Shown here piece by piece: positions 43,533 to 52,463 of a DNA stretch of 64,000 nt. The stretch is from JBHHUI01 sp965248775 (GTDB lineage: Bacteria; Chloroflexota; Anaerolineae; Anaerolineales; JBHHUI01): assembly GCA_965248775.1 (NCBI GenBank), contig OZ252150.1, forward strand, positions 2,914,001 through 2,978,000. The letters are read 5' to 3'. The notes under the pieces are model-generated. The model worked only from the letters and a program-made list of their open reading frames with translations, did not search any database and was not told the DNA's origin. The translations under genes and the position numbers were made by a program. Position 1 is the stretch's first letter, and every line of letters starts with the position of its first letter.

Positions 43533-46190
43533 ATGACGGACGGCACACTCCCAACGCCCGAAGTCTCCCGCACTGAAAGGACGCTCCCCGGCGGAGTACG
43601 CATCTCCGCAAGCGGCGATGCACAAATCATCATCTATGGCGATGTTGTCGGCGGCGACAAGATCGTTCACCTCGACGGCAGTCACACCCTCGGGGACAAG
43701 GTAGAGCGGGCTGTCGGCAGGCCGATGGTGACGCGCCGTCCAGTTCCGGTTACCATCCGACCCCGTCCTTTCAAAGATCTGCTCAACCGCGAAGCGGAAC
43801 AGCGCACAACAATAGAAAGTTTAAAGGCGCGCGAACCGGTTGGGTTACATAGCGAGCCGGGCGTTGGTAAAACAGTTCTGCTCCGGCAGCTCGCGCATGT
43901 GAAGCTCAGCACCGAATACCCGGATGGCGTCATCTATCTGCGGGCGCGTGGCCTGGCTACCCCAGATCTATTGCAATCGTTATTCGACACCTTTTATATG
44001 ACCGATCAACCGGTCAAGCCGGACACCAATGAGATCGTTCGCCAGTTGCAACCGATCCAGGCACTTATCATTCTTGACGACCTCGACATAGAACGCGAGG
44101 ACGTAGACACGTTGCTGAACGCAGCGCCGCAATGCGGGTTCCTGCTGGCCTCGGAGACGCGCCTCCTCTGGGGAGAGGGACGCGCAATTCCACTGCTGGG
44201 CTTGGCGAATAAAGAAGCCCTGGTGCTCATTGAGCGCGAGTTAGGTCGCGAGCTTTCCGCAGACGAGCGCCCCCACGCCGAAGCGCTCATTCAGCTTCTC
44301 GATGGACATCCGTTACGGATTTTACAAGCGGCTGCACTGGCCCGCGAGGAAGGTCGTGCACTCGTCGAAGTCGCAGAAAAATTGAAGTCGGAATCACTCG
44401 TTGGTGAGTTGCCGGCGGCTCTCGACGATACGGAAGAAAAAATTCTTTCAGCCCTCGCAGCCCTAAACGGCGTGGCCCTCGACACCGAACGCATCGCAGA
44501 ACTCACGGACATACCAAACGCAGCACAGGTCTTGGAAAGGCTTGCCAAGCGCCATCTCGTCGAGGCGCAAAGTCCACGCTATAGCCTGACCGGCGACCTT
44601 GCAGCGCAGCTCGACGAAATCTGGCATCTGACCGAATGGAAAAATCGCGCTGTCGATTACTTCCTTCGCTGGACTGACGACCGCGCGCCCGCCCTACTGC
44701 TGCAGGAATCTGAAGCACTGTTTGAGACGACGCAATGGGCCGCCGAAGTCGGTCGCCGCTCCGAGGCTTTGCATCTGGCCCGCCGACTGCAGCACGCCCT
44801 GGCATTGGGACGGCAGTGGAGCGCTTGGGCAAAATTACTCGAGCTTGCGCTAAAGACAGCGCGTTCGCTCGGAGATCAAGCCGCCGCACAGTCCAGTGAC
44901 CCAGTCGCGGACAAGACTGGACGCGGTGTACTGCACTGGGAGGCCTGGGCACTGCACCAACTCGGGACACGCGCACTTTGCCTGGGCGAGACAAGCACTG
45001 CCACGCCTGCACTGCAGGCCGCATTACGGCTGCGCCGGGCATTGGGCGACCGTGCCGGTGCAGCCGTGACTCGTCAAAATCTAAAACTGCTCCCGAGCGC
45101 CCCTCCAACGGGTTGTCGCCGTATTCTCAATCGATGGGTTATCGGCGGATCGGTAGTTGTGCTGGGGGTCGGAGCAATCCTCGTTGCATTCCTCGGGATC
45201 CTGTTATTCCGACAGGATAATGATGCGGGGATTGTAGATCCGCCCGTATTAGAAGTAGTTGAAAATGTGGCAGCAACACCAACCAGCACATCCACTCCGA
45301 GTACTACCCTATCCGTTACGCCTACCCGCACGCCCACGCCAACAGAGGGGCCAGATCCAATCTTGAATGTTTTTCTCAGCGATGGTTGCGACATGAGCTA
45401 TTTGGCCGACAGTACCACCACGCTCCATTTCATCGCAACCGATGATGGCGAAGTCGAGATCTGGGAATTCGCGCCGCTCGTAGATGCAAAGCCCATTGTG
45501 ACTTTAGACGTGAATGCAGATGAAGTGTCCAATATCAAGTTCTCCATTCAACTTCCGGCCGGAGAACATACCGTCGAAGCGCAGCTGGTCGGAACGGAAA
45601 TTTTCGCTTCCTGCTCATTTACTGTTGAAGAACCACCGACGTCGACACCAACACTCACACGGACACCACTTCCAGTTGTGATTACATTTGAGCCCCTCGC
45701 TGATGCGCACATCGATTGGTCCTGTCAGGAATGTAACACCGGTGAAGCACGGCAGTTGCAGATCGGCGGTTTTCCTAGCAGCGAATTTCCGGTTGAATAC
45801 TGGTCACTCATTCAATTTGACCTGGAGGAAATACCAGCAGATGCCCCAATAGAATCCGCTTCCCTCGTCATGCGTCTGGTTAAAGCTGGTGGAGCAGACA
45901 TTCTTGAGATTGGGGTCGCCTACATCACCGAAAGCTGGAATGAATTTAAGGTTACGTGGGAAGACAAGCCGAGGGCATTTTCCGGGTTCGGGAGGACCAT
46001 TATCAAATCCAATGTTGAATTTGCGGAGTGGGATGTGACCGAGCTCGTACAAGAATGGGTGAATGGTGAGAAAGACAACTATGGCCTGTTGTTATTCAGG
46101 CCTGTAGAGACAGACGAGGGTATTTATACATTCTGGAGTCGCGAAATCGAAGACGAGGCGCCGCAACTGATTGTTGAATACCAACCCTGA
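43533..46190 (+). CDS. Transmembrane STAND NTPase with extracellular DNRLRE-type domain
   Basis: The 885-residue protein starts with a YGDVVGGDK motif (about 35-43), found at the front of NTPases in conflict and signalling systems. An NB-ARC/STAND module follows: Walker A SEPGVGKT (107-114), Walker B ALIILDDLD (177-185). A winged helix (about 295-360) and TPR-like helices (about 365-520) come next. One membrane helix (about 537-559) leads to a Thr/Pro linker, an Ig-like domain (610-698), a second linker (TSTPTLTRTPLP) and a beta-rich DNRLRE/CBM96-like domain (716-885, WDVTELVQEWVNG). The layout suggests an outside sensor coupled to an inside NTPase switch. A 54-base palindromic insert lies at residues 452-469. 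Confidence 0.8.
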   Translation: MTDGTLPTPEVSRTERTLPGGVRISASGDAQIIIYGDVVGGDKIVHLDGSHTLGDKVERAVGRPMVTRRPVPVTIRPRPFKDLLNREAEQRTTIESLKAREPVGLHSEPGVGKTVLLRQLAHVKLSTEYPDGVIYLRARGLATPDLLQSLFDTFYMTDQPVKPDTNEIVRQLQPIQALIILDDLDIEREDVDTLLNAAPQCGFLLASETRLLWGEGRAIPLLGLANKEALVLIERELGRELSADERPHAEALIQLLDGHPLRILQAAALAREEGRALVEVAEKLKSESLVGELPAALDDTEEKILSALAALNGVALDTERIAELTDIPNAAQVLERLAKRHLVEAQSPRYSLTGDLAAQLDEIWHLTEWKNRAVDYFLRWTDDRAPALLLQESEALFETTQWAAEVGRRSEALHLARRLQHALALGRQWSAWAKLLELALKTARSLGDQAAAQSSDPVADKTGRGVLHWEAWALHQLGTRALCLGETSTATPALQAALRLRRALGDRAGAAVTRQNLKLLPSAPPTGCRRILNRWVIGGSVVVLGVGAILVAFLGILLFRQDNDAGIVDPPVLEVVENVAATPTSTSTPSTTLSVTPTRTPTPTEGPDPILNVFLSDGCDMSYLADSTTTLHFIATDDGEVEIWEFAPLVDAKPIVTLDVNADEVSNIKFSIQLPAGEHTVEAQLVGTEIFASCSFTVEEPPTSTPTLTRTPLPVVITFEPLADAHIDWSCQECNTGEARQLQIGGFPSSEFPVEYWSLIQFDLEEIPADAPIESASLVMRLVKAGGADILEIGVAYITESWNEFKVTWEDKPRAFSGFGRTIIKSNVEFAEWDVTELVQEWVNGEKDNYGLLLFRPVETDEGIYTFWSREIEDEAPQLIVEYQP
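44886..44939. repeat. In-frame palindromic insert within the STAND gene
   Basis: This 54-base segment encodes AQSSDPVADKTGRGVLHW between GDQAA and EAWALHQLGTRALCLG, which would join smoothly without it. It folds as nested inverted repeats: CCAGTG (44893) with CACTGG (44934), and CCAGTC (44901) with GACTGG (44915). The core resembles the 63-kb and IS-C copies. Confidence 0.55.
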
Positions 46191-46202
46191 GGCACGGACA
46201 AG

Positions 46203-46601
46203 ATGGCATTCAATTGCCCACGCTGTGATGGGCACGCTACGCTCAAGATCAATCAAACGCTCGAACTCCCACCAGACGCCCGCTGGGATGAGATAACGAT
46301 GCAAAGCATTTCGTGTCGTGTCTGTGGCTTCGCCGGCATCGCGATCTACGAGGAGTCCCGGCACGGCGCACTTGACTCCGAAATTGTTCACCACACCGGA
46401 TATCTGACAACAGAGGCAGATACAGTGGCAATTCGAGCGTTGTTGGCGAATTGCCCTGATCCAGGGCGAGCACTTTGTCCTTGCCCAACACATCGTGAAC
46501 TCGGCTCCATCGATCCCATGACCACACGCTGGCTGCAGCCAAGTGCAATTACGAATGCGCGTGCATTTCCGATGATACTTTCGAGTTCAGGTCTAGAGTA
46601 A
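46203..46601 (+). CDS. Small zinc-ribbon protein
   Basis: The 132-residue protein has CPRC at 5-8 and CRVC at about 38-41, a classic zinc ribbon (CxxC...CxxC). A cysteine-rich stretch (CPDPGRALCPCPTH) follows near 84-97. It starts 12 bases after the STAND gene, so the two are probably one transcript and may work together. The IS stack begins 19 bases after its stop. Confidence 0.65.
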   Translation: MAFNCPRCDGHATLKINQTLELPPDARWDEITMQSISCRVCGFAGIAIYEESRHGALDSEIVHHTGYLTTEADTVAIRALLANCPDPGRALCPCPTHRELGSIDPMTTRWLQPSAITNARAFPMILSSSGLE

Positions 46602-47960
46602 ATGCCTGCACTATGATTAACTTTAGTTTCCGCTAACGCTAAGAAAGGTCAAGTCCTTGGGCGACCTTGAGCTTCGCGAAAATACTGCTTATTCAAAAAG
46701 AATGCGCGAATTCAAGGCGATAAAGGCGCTCTCCCGTGACCCCGGACCCACGGGACGGGGTGGCTCGCTTATGACCCAATATTCCGGTCTGCAAATGGTC
46801 TGTCTTGGATCTTTTTTTTGAAATTGTAGGATTATTCCAGGCCAACTTTGATAAATCGGCCTTGGCTAACGTTCTGCGTAGCCGGCCTGGTGTTTGTTTG
46901 GGCTTGCGGTCCCACACTTGCCCAGCGGCAGTGCTGGGGAAGCCAGATGCTTGCGGCGGCACTTGGTGAGCCAGCCAAGTCAACATATTGCCAGCGACCA
47001 GCCCGAAGGCCAATAACCGCTCGCGACAGATTGGGTTGAAAACGAATTGTCGTTGCATACCCAGGATTATTTTGGGAACCAGGGGCGGATGTTCAACTGG
47101 CCAGCGGTCCAGATAAAAGCCATACACAACCCTCGGACGAAGTTCACGGACATTGGTAATAAGCACCCATGGCTTCTTATAGATAGGACTTTCGCTAGCG
47201 GACAAACTGCGACAAAAACGAGTAATCCTTTATCATGATAACAAAGCAAAATATGTAGAGTACTTACTCAGCACGCCGATCAACTACACCTGTACAAACT
47301 TGGCAGATCATCTTGAAGGAGTAAGCCATGATGTCGTCGGCAACTATCTGAAAAGAGAGCGCTTGACAGCCAGACATCTATGGGAACTGGCGCAGGGGCT
47401 GATTGATGATCATCCTAATGCTTACCTGATAATTGACGACAGCGTACAAGACAAACGTTATTCGCGGTCAATCGAACTGGTCAAGCGACAGTACAGCGGC
47501 GCCGAGGGTGGTTTGGTGCGCGGTATCGGTGTTGTGAATTTGGTTCACACGACGGGCAAAGCAGGAGCGCATTATCCGATCGATTTCCGCATCTATGCCA
47601 AAGAAGCCGACGGCAAAACGAAGAACGATCATTTCCAGGAAATGCTGTTACGGGCGCTCGATGAGAAACAAATCCAGGCTAAAACAATACTTTTTGATAA
47701 TTGGTACGCTTCCTGGAAGAACTTGAAGCTGGTTCATCGCCTGGGATTGATTTTCTACACTACGCTCAAGTCGAATCGGGTCGTGAGTTTGAGCAAAGAA
47801 GACGGATATGTGTATCCAAAGGACGTGGATTGGACCACTGAGCGCCTAAAAAGTGGTGTCATCGTCAAGCTCAATAAAATCCCTTTCAAGGTGAAATTAT
47901 TCAAGGTAGTTGCCACAAACGGCGACATTGACTGGATCATTACTAACCAATGGTGCTAGT

Positions 47961-49019
47961 TCAGAGTGAGAACTGAGCGATTGACATCTTATACGGGTTG
48001 GCATATGGATCGGGATCAAGTTGACGGGCCAGGTCCAGCAAGATATTGAACATCGCCGCCACATAAGCTAGGCGAGCAGAGATGTATTGTGTCACGCGAT
48101 GGCGCAAGCGTTTCAAGTCGCACACGATGGTGACCATGGACAACGCCGTCTCGACGTACATACGCTCATTCCAGGTGCCCTTGGGACATAGTTTCATGTT
48201 GGCCGGATGGCCGTCTGCAGACCGAAAACCGAAATCAGCGAAGGCAATCGTCTGGTCGACAAAGGCTGCTGCCACGTGATGGAAATGCTTGTCATGCGTG
48301 TTGAGCGTGTTCCAGTCCCAGTTGATACCGATGCAGCCCAGTGCTGCACAGTCACGTGCGGACTGCATCGTGAAACGCACTGTGTCAGTACCCAGTCACC
48401 CAGTGCAGTCCCTTTACTGGACTGTGCGGACAGACTGGACGTGGTGTGCATCACGATGCTGCACAGTGCCGAATGCACTGCGTCGGTACCCAGTCTCGTC
48501 GACTGGACGAGGTACCAACCCAGTTCGTTTGGTACTGGGTCGCACGCGACAAGTGCGGCACTGTGCGACGCGGCCATGGTCGTCCAGCAACCAGCACAGC
48601 TTCACGCCGACACTCCAGCGCCCTTTGTCGCGGCCTTTCTTGCCGATTTGGTGTTGGCTGCGGCCTTCCCGAATGGGAAAGAGTAGTTCGATCGGGTAGG
48701 TGTCAATAACCGTGAACAGACTGGGTTCGGCGAGTAGCAAATCGCACCAGTCCTGATGCGCCTTGAGCAAGCGCTGCAAGCGCGTCCGCTCTGGCAAGCC
48801 GGCGAAGAGCGCGTCATAATCACGCTTGAGCCACCGATAGAATGCCCGAAAATGGCCACCCTTGAGCGCAAACAGGATACCAATGGTGACCAGTTCACTG
48901 GGGTACAGTTTGGCCTGTGAATGCTTGATTATCTCCGGCAGGCTGTCATCCACTTCGCAGAAAATCGTTATCACGACCCTGGCGGGCGCGACAAGGGTGA
49001 TAATATCTTCGGTAGTCAT
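47961..49019 (-). pseudogene. IS-C transposase (IS982-like), interrupted by a repeat-rich insert
   Basis: The N-terminal half starts MTTEDIITLVAPARVVITIF and contains LYPSELVTIGILFALKGGHF, VIDTYPIELLFPIREGRS and KGRDKGRWSVGVKLCWLLDDHGR. The C-terminal half resumes with WDWNTLNTHDKHFHHVAAAF, CPKGTWNERMYVETALSMV and RVTQYISARLAYVAAMFN. About 245 bases of unrelated sequence separate the two halves, so the enzyme is inactive. Confidence 0.78.
48320..48569. repeat. Insert made of CCAGT/ACTGG palindromes inside the IS-C transposase
   Basis: This stretch is packed with CCCAGT, ACTGGG, CAGTGC, GCACTG and GTACC words and reads as no protein. It contains at least two copies of the CCCAGTC...GACTGGACG core (about 48380-48437 and 48489-48506). 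The second copy, 24 bases at 48489-48512, is identical to 63117-63140. Exact limits are uncertain. Confidence 0.6.
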
Positions 49020-49313
49020 GAGCTCGCTCCCCTATGGTTATTCGTCGATAACCCATAGTCTGAGCGATGCTCATGACTTTTTCAACTAGCACCAATGGTT
49101 ACTAATGATCTTGATGAGACTGTGATCACGCAAGTTGCTCAAGAAGCGAATGACGTGCGTTGGCAGGTCGAAGAATTTCATCGCGAACTCAAACAGCTGA
49201 CCGGCAGTGCCCAATGCCAATGTCGCAAAGCTCGTTCCCAACGTAATCATCTGGCTTGTTGTTATCATGCCTGGCTCTCTCTTTGGTATTACCCCGATTC
49301 AGTGGACAGTTGG

Positions 49314-50177
49314 TTAAGCCACTAAAGGTAATTGTTCATAGGCATGTGGGCTCATGTAATCCAGGGCCGAATGCATCCGTTGCCGATTGTAAAACACTTC
49401 GACATAGTCAAAGACGCTGGTGCGAGCAGCGGCCCGGCTGGCGTACAGTTGCTGGTATACACACTCGGATTTCAGGCTGGCAAAGAAGCTCTCCATGGGG
49501 GCGTTATCGTAGCAGTTTCCCCTTCGGCTCATACTGGGCGTGATGTCATGAAGCTTGCGCAGCGCCTGATACTCAGCGCTGGCGTACTGACTCCCCCGGT
49601 CAGAATGATGGATGAGACCTGGCGGCGGTTTTCGCGAACGCAGAGCCATCTCCAAAGCATCCAAAGTCAGTTGGCGGCCCAAGCGTTTGCCGAGTGCCCA
49701 GCCGACGATCCGTCGCGAGTACAGGTCGAGGACTGCTGCGAGATAGAGCCAACCTTCACTGGTTGCAATGTAAGTGATGTCGGCCAGCCACACTTCGTTA
49801 GGCGCAGTGGCCGTGAAGTCCTGAACGAGCAAATTCGGCGCTACGGGCAGGCTGTGCTTCGACTGGGTTGTCACCTTGTAGCTCCGTTTGCGTCGGGCTT
49901 GCAGGCCATGCAGGCGCAACAGACGGGCCACCCGGTTGTGGCCGCAGCGGATGCCGCGGTCCTGTAGTTCGCGGTGAATGCGCGGACAGCCATAGACGCC
50001 GCGATGCTGCTCAAAGATCGCTCTGATCTCGCGTCCCAACGCCTGGCTGGCTTGCTCGCGCGGGCTGACCGGCCGCTTGCGCCAGGCGTAGTAGCCGCTA
50101 CGTGTGACTTGCAGTACCCGACACATCAGACTGATGCTGTACTCGCCTTTGTGTTCGTCAATGAAGCGAAATCTCAC
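49314..50177 (-). CDS. IS3-family transposase OrfB
   Basis: The 287-residue integrase-like protein has the IS3 DDE motifs: VWLADITYIATSEGWLYLA (D), HHSDRGSQYAS (D) and MESFFASLKSE (E). An N-terminal HTH_21-like block (YGCPRIHREL) precedes them. It begins with GTG overlapping the OrfA stop by four bases. The enzyme appears intact. Confidence 0.93.
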   Translation of the reverse strand: MRFRFIDEHKGEYSISLMCRVLQVTRSGYYAWRKRPVSPREQASQALGREIRAIFEQHRGVYGCPRIHRELQDRGIRCGHNRVARLLRLHGLQARRKRSYKVTTQSKHSLPVAPNLLVQDFTATAPNEVWLADITYIATSEGWLYLAAVLDLYSRRIVGWALGKRLGRQLTLDALEMALRSRKPPPGLIHHSDRGSQYASAEYQALRKLHDITPSMSRRGNCYDNAPMESFFASLKSECVYQQLYASRAAARTSVFDYVEVFYNRQRMHSALDYMSPHAYEQLPLVA

Positions 50178-50470
50178 TTCTGCTCGCGCGCAAACACCGC
50201 CATGGCTTTTTTTAGGATGTCCCGTTCCTGGCGCACCACGTGCAATTCGCGCTTCAACTCCGCCAGCTCGCGGTCGCGCTCCTTCGGCTTTCCCTTTCCG
50301 GGAAATGCCTGCGCTCCATCAGCCGCGTATTCAGCCCGCCAGCGATTCAGACTGCTACTACTTACTCCCAAATCCAAAGCAAGCTGCTCAACCGCTGTGT
50401 CGCTATCATACGATAACCGAACGGCTTCGACCTTGAATTCGCGCGTGTATGTCTTCCTGTATGTACTCAT
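50174..50470 (-). CDS. IS3-family OrfA (helix-turn-helix)
   Basis: The 98-residue protein has the transposase_8-type HTH (YTREFKVEAVRLSYDSDTAVEQLALDLGVSSSSLNRW). A C-terminal leucine-zipper helix (RELAELKRELHVVRQERDILKKAMA) follows. It overlaps OrfB by four bases; the two may act separately or as a frameshift fusion. Confidence 0.92.
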   Translation of the reverse strand: MSTYRKTYTREFKVEAVRLSYDSDTAVEQLALDLGVSSSSLNRWRAEYAADGAQAFPGKGKPKERDRELAELKRELHVVRQERDILKKAMAVFAREQK

Positions 50471-50527
50471 TTGGGTCCTCCCTGATCTGTGAATCTATCT
50501 TATCTCGTTGTCCACTAAACCAGGGTA

Positions 50528-50755
50528 ATGCCTGCGTCCATCAGCCGCGTATTCAGCCCGCCAGCGATTCAGACTGCTACTACTTACTCCCAAATCCAAA
50601 GCAAGCTGCTCAACCGATGTGTCGCTATCATACGATAACCGAACGGCTTCGACCTTGAATTCGCGCGTGTATGTCTTCCTGTATGTACTCATTTGGGTCC
50701 TCCCTGATCTGTGAATCTATCTTATCTCGTTGTCCACTAAACCAGGGTAATGCCA
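50528..50755 (-). repeat. Second copy of the orfA 5' end and right IS end
   Basis: This segment repeats 50305-50532 at a distance of 222-223 bases, with a one-base deletion and an A/T-type codon change (TAV to TSV). The junction lies at ATGCCTGCG, where the IS end GGTAATGCC resembles the internal GGAAATGCC. It carries a truncated OrfA frame (50495-50692) that ends in non-homologous residues. Confidence 0.85.
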
Positions 50756-50877
50756 CTTTGAAGGTTCAGGCAATACGATTGAACAAAACCATCTATCGTG
50801 TTCGTACGGATCTCTTCAGTGACTATTTGCGTGCTGAACTCCGAAATCCATCTATCCCGGCTTTTCAGCCTTCCTAG

Positions 50878-52463
50878 CAGTTTGTCGGAGAGACAAGTAC
50901 TTTTACAACATGAATAGCCCTACAGGGCAAAATGAGCAGTTGATTGCGACAAAACAAGCGTAAAACAGTGTGCATTTCATGGAGGGCAAACCACCTTCTC
51001 TCAGCGAGTAGCAGGCGCGCCAAAGCAGCCCCGGCTAAAGCACACCCTTTGCTTGGTAGAGGGTGTGCATGCGTTTGAGGTTGAACGCTAGGCAGACCAG
51101 ACACCATTCCCCGGCTGCTGCCAGCAGGCCGCGCAGAGAAAACTGGCGGAAGCCCAGGACTTCCTTGATGATACCAATGACGGGTTCCACTGTGCATTTG
51201 CGTAAACGGTAGCTGGCTTTGCCGATTTCGGTTTGTAGTTTGTAAGCCATCTTGACTTTCGGACTGGCATCTTCCGGTGGCGGAGCAGGCATTTGTTCAA
51301 AGAAGGTACGCCAGCTTTTGTGGTGAGGTTCGCGACCGGTAGCAATGTAAGGATCAATGCCAAGCTTCTCAAGTGCTGCGATGTTCGCTTTGCTGAAATA
51401 TCCATAATCCAAAGCGGCAGCCTTTGGTTTGCCTACTTTTGGAGAGATGGCATCCAGGGTTGGCTCAGCTTCTTTTTTGTCATTCGGATGGTTCGAAAGT
51501 GAAGGCGCCACAATCAAGAGGCTCTCCTGCTCCACAGCAACTTGAACGTTGTAATGCTGGTCGAAGCCATTATTGGTGCTGTTTTTCATGATGCGAGAGT
51601 CCGGATCAGTGAAGTTGTACTGATCTTTGTCCCGTGGTCCCGGCTGCGGTGGTTTCGGTTTGCGACCTCGGGGTTTATGCCCAGTTTTGCGAGACTTTTC
51701 TTCCCGCTCACGCTGTTTGGCTTCGTATTCAGCCCTCTCGGCTTCATATCGTTCCTGCGCACGGGCTTCTAAGACGGCTTTGGCTTCTGCCAGATTTGCC
51801 AAACGTTTCTTGCGAATGGCAATTTCGTCTTCAATGACGAGCCCTTCCGGCAACTGGAGATCACCCTGATCAGCTTGCTCACCGAGTTCGAAGAGTTTGT
51901 TCACTTCCTGGCGCAGTTGGGTCTCTAGTTTTATCAGACGCTTGTAACTGACCGCTTTGCTCTTGGATGCATCAGCATGCACCTTGCTACCATCCAGACT
52001 GATATTACCCAACTTCAGCACCTCAGCAACTTGGGCCAGGAGCAAGATCTGCACAAATAACTCTTGGATCTCAGCCAGAAAGGTTTTGCGAAAGTTGGCA
52101 ATTGTGTCGTGGTCAGGATGCAGCCCACTGGCAATATAGCGGAATGGGATACTCTCATAGGTGGCTTTCTCAATCTTACGAGAACTGAACACCCCGTTGG
52201 CATAACCATAGAAGAGCAATCCCAACAGGATCTCTGGCGCAATAGGTTGACCACCCGTCGGTGCATATTGTGCATAGATCATACCCAAATCCAACTGGGC
52301 GATAACATCCACCACAAATCGTGCCAAATGATTGGATGGCAGGGCTTCTTCCAGACTGATTGTCTGTTTGAGCATCACTTCGTAATTGGGTTTCTTGAAT
52401 TTTCTAGCCATGCCCGTAGATTATCACCGATTTCGCTATCTCAGGTTGCTCTCCGACAAACTG
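50878..52463 (-). mobile_element. IS-E: IS1182-family element inserted in IS-B
   Basis: Perfect ends CAGTTTGTCGGAGAG (50878-50892) and CTCTCCGACAAACTG (52449-52463) are flanked by CTAG (50874-50877, 52464-52467). At 1586 bp it is a normal IS1182-type element with one intact transposase. It landed in the last bases of IS-B. Confidence 0.9.
51035..52411 (-). CDS. IS1182-family transposase
   Basis: The 458-residue DDE transposase has the IS1182 N-terminus (LARFVVDVIAQLDL, YAPTGGQPIAPEILLGLLFYGYANGVFSSRKIE). It also has the catalytic ISLDGSKVHADASK, a coiled-coil/basic middle (AERAEYEAKQREREEKS), AALDYGYFSKANIAAL and the C-terminal RKCTVEPVIGIIKEVLGFRQFSLRG. It looks complete. Confidence 0.93.
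   Translation of the reverse strand: MARKFKKPNYEVMLKQTISLEEALPSNHLARFVVDVIAQLDLGMIYAQYAPTGGQPIAPEILLGLLFYGYANGVFSSRKIEKATYESIPFRYIASGLHPDHDTIANFRKTFLAEIQELFVQILLLAQVAEVLKLGNISLDGSKVHADASKSKAVSYKRLIKLETQLRQEVNKLFELGEQADQGDLQLPEGLVIEDEIAIRKKRLANLAEAKAVLEARAQERYEAERAEYEAKQREREEKSRKTGHKPRGRKPKPPQPGPRDKDQYNFTDPDSRIMKNSTNNGFDQHYNVQVAVEQESLLIVAPSLSNHPNDKKEAEPTLDAISPKVGKPKAAALDYGYFSKANIAALEKLGIDPYIATGREPHHKSWRTFFEQMPAPPPEDASPKVKMAYKLQTEIGKASYRLRKCTVEPVIGIIKEVLGFRQFSLRGLLAAAGEWCLVCLAFNLKRMHTLYQAKGVL

Larger units (their letters stand above)
47946..49099 (-). mobile_element. IS-C: IS982-like element inserted in IS-B
   Basis: Ends ACCAATGGTGCTAGTT (47946) and the inverse of ACCATTGGTGCTAGTT (ending 49099) differ at one base and begin with ACC, as in IS982. 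The target duplication is TACTA (47941-47945, 49100-49104). Length is 1154 bp, about 910 bp without the foreign insert at 48320-48569. Confidence 0.8.
49284..50755 (-). mobile_element. IS-D: IS3-family element inserted in IS-B, with a 222-base internal duplication
   Basis: Ends TGGTATTACCC...AGTGGACA (49284) and the inverse of TGGCATTACCC...AGTGGACA (ending 50755) are flanked by CTT (49281-49283, 50756-50758). It carries orfA and orfB of IS3 type. The right 222 bases are present twice. Without the extra copy it is about 1250 bp, the usual IS3 size. Confidence 0.82.
47300..50877 (+). pseudogene. IS-B transposase in three pieces
   Basis: Piece 1 (to about 47945) encodes LADHLEGVSHDVVGNYLKRE, LIIDDSVQDKRYSRSIELVKRQYSG and TILFDNWYASWKN, ending DIDWIIT. 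Piece 2 (from 49105) continues NDLDETVITQVAQEANDV and VRWQVEEFHRELKQLTG. Piece 3 (50759-50877) encodes KVQAIRLNKTIYRVRTDLFSDYLRAEL and the stop. Piece 1 to 2 joins in frame across TACTA. The frame is open upstream of TTG 47300 (YVEYLLSTPINYTCTN), so the true start is near 47236. Confidence 0.8.
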
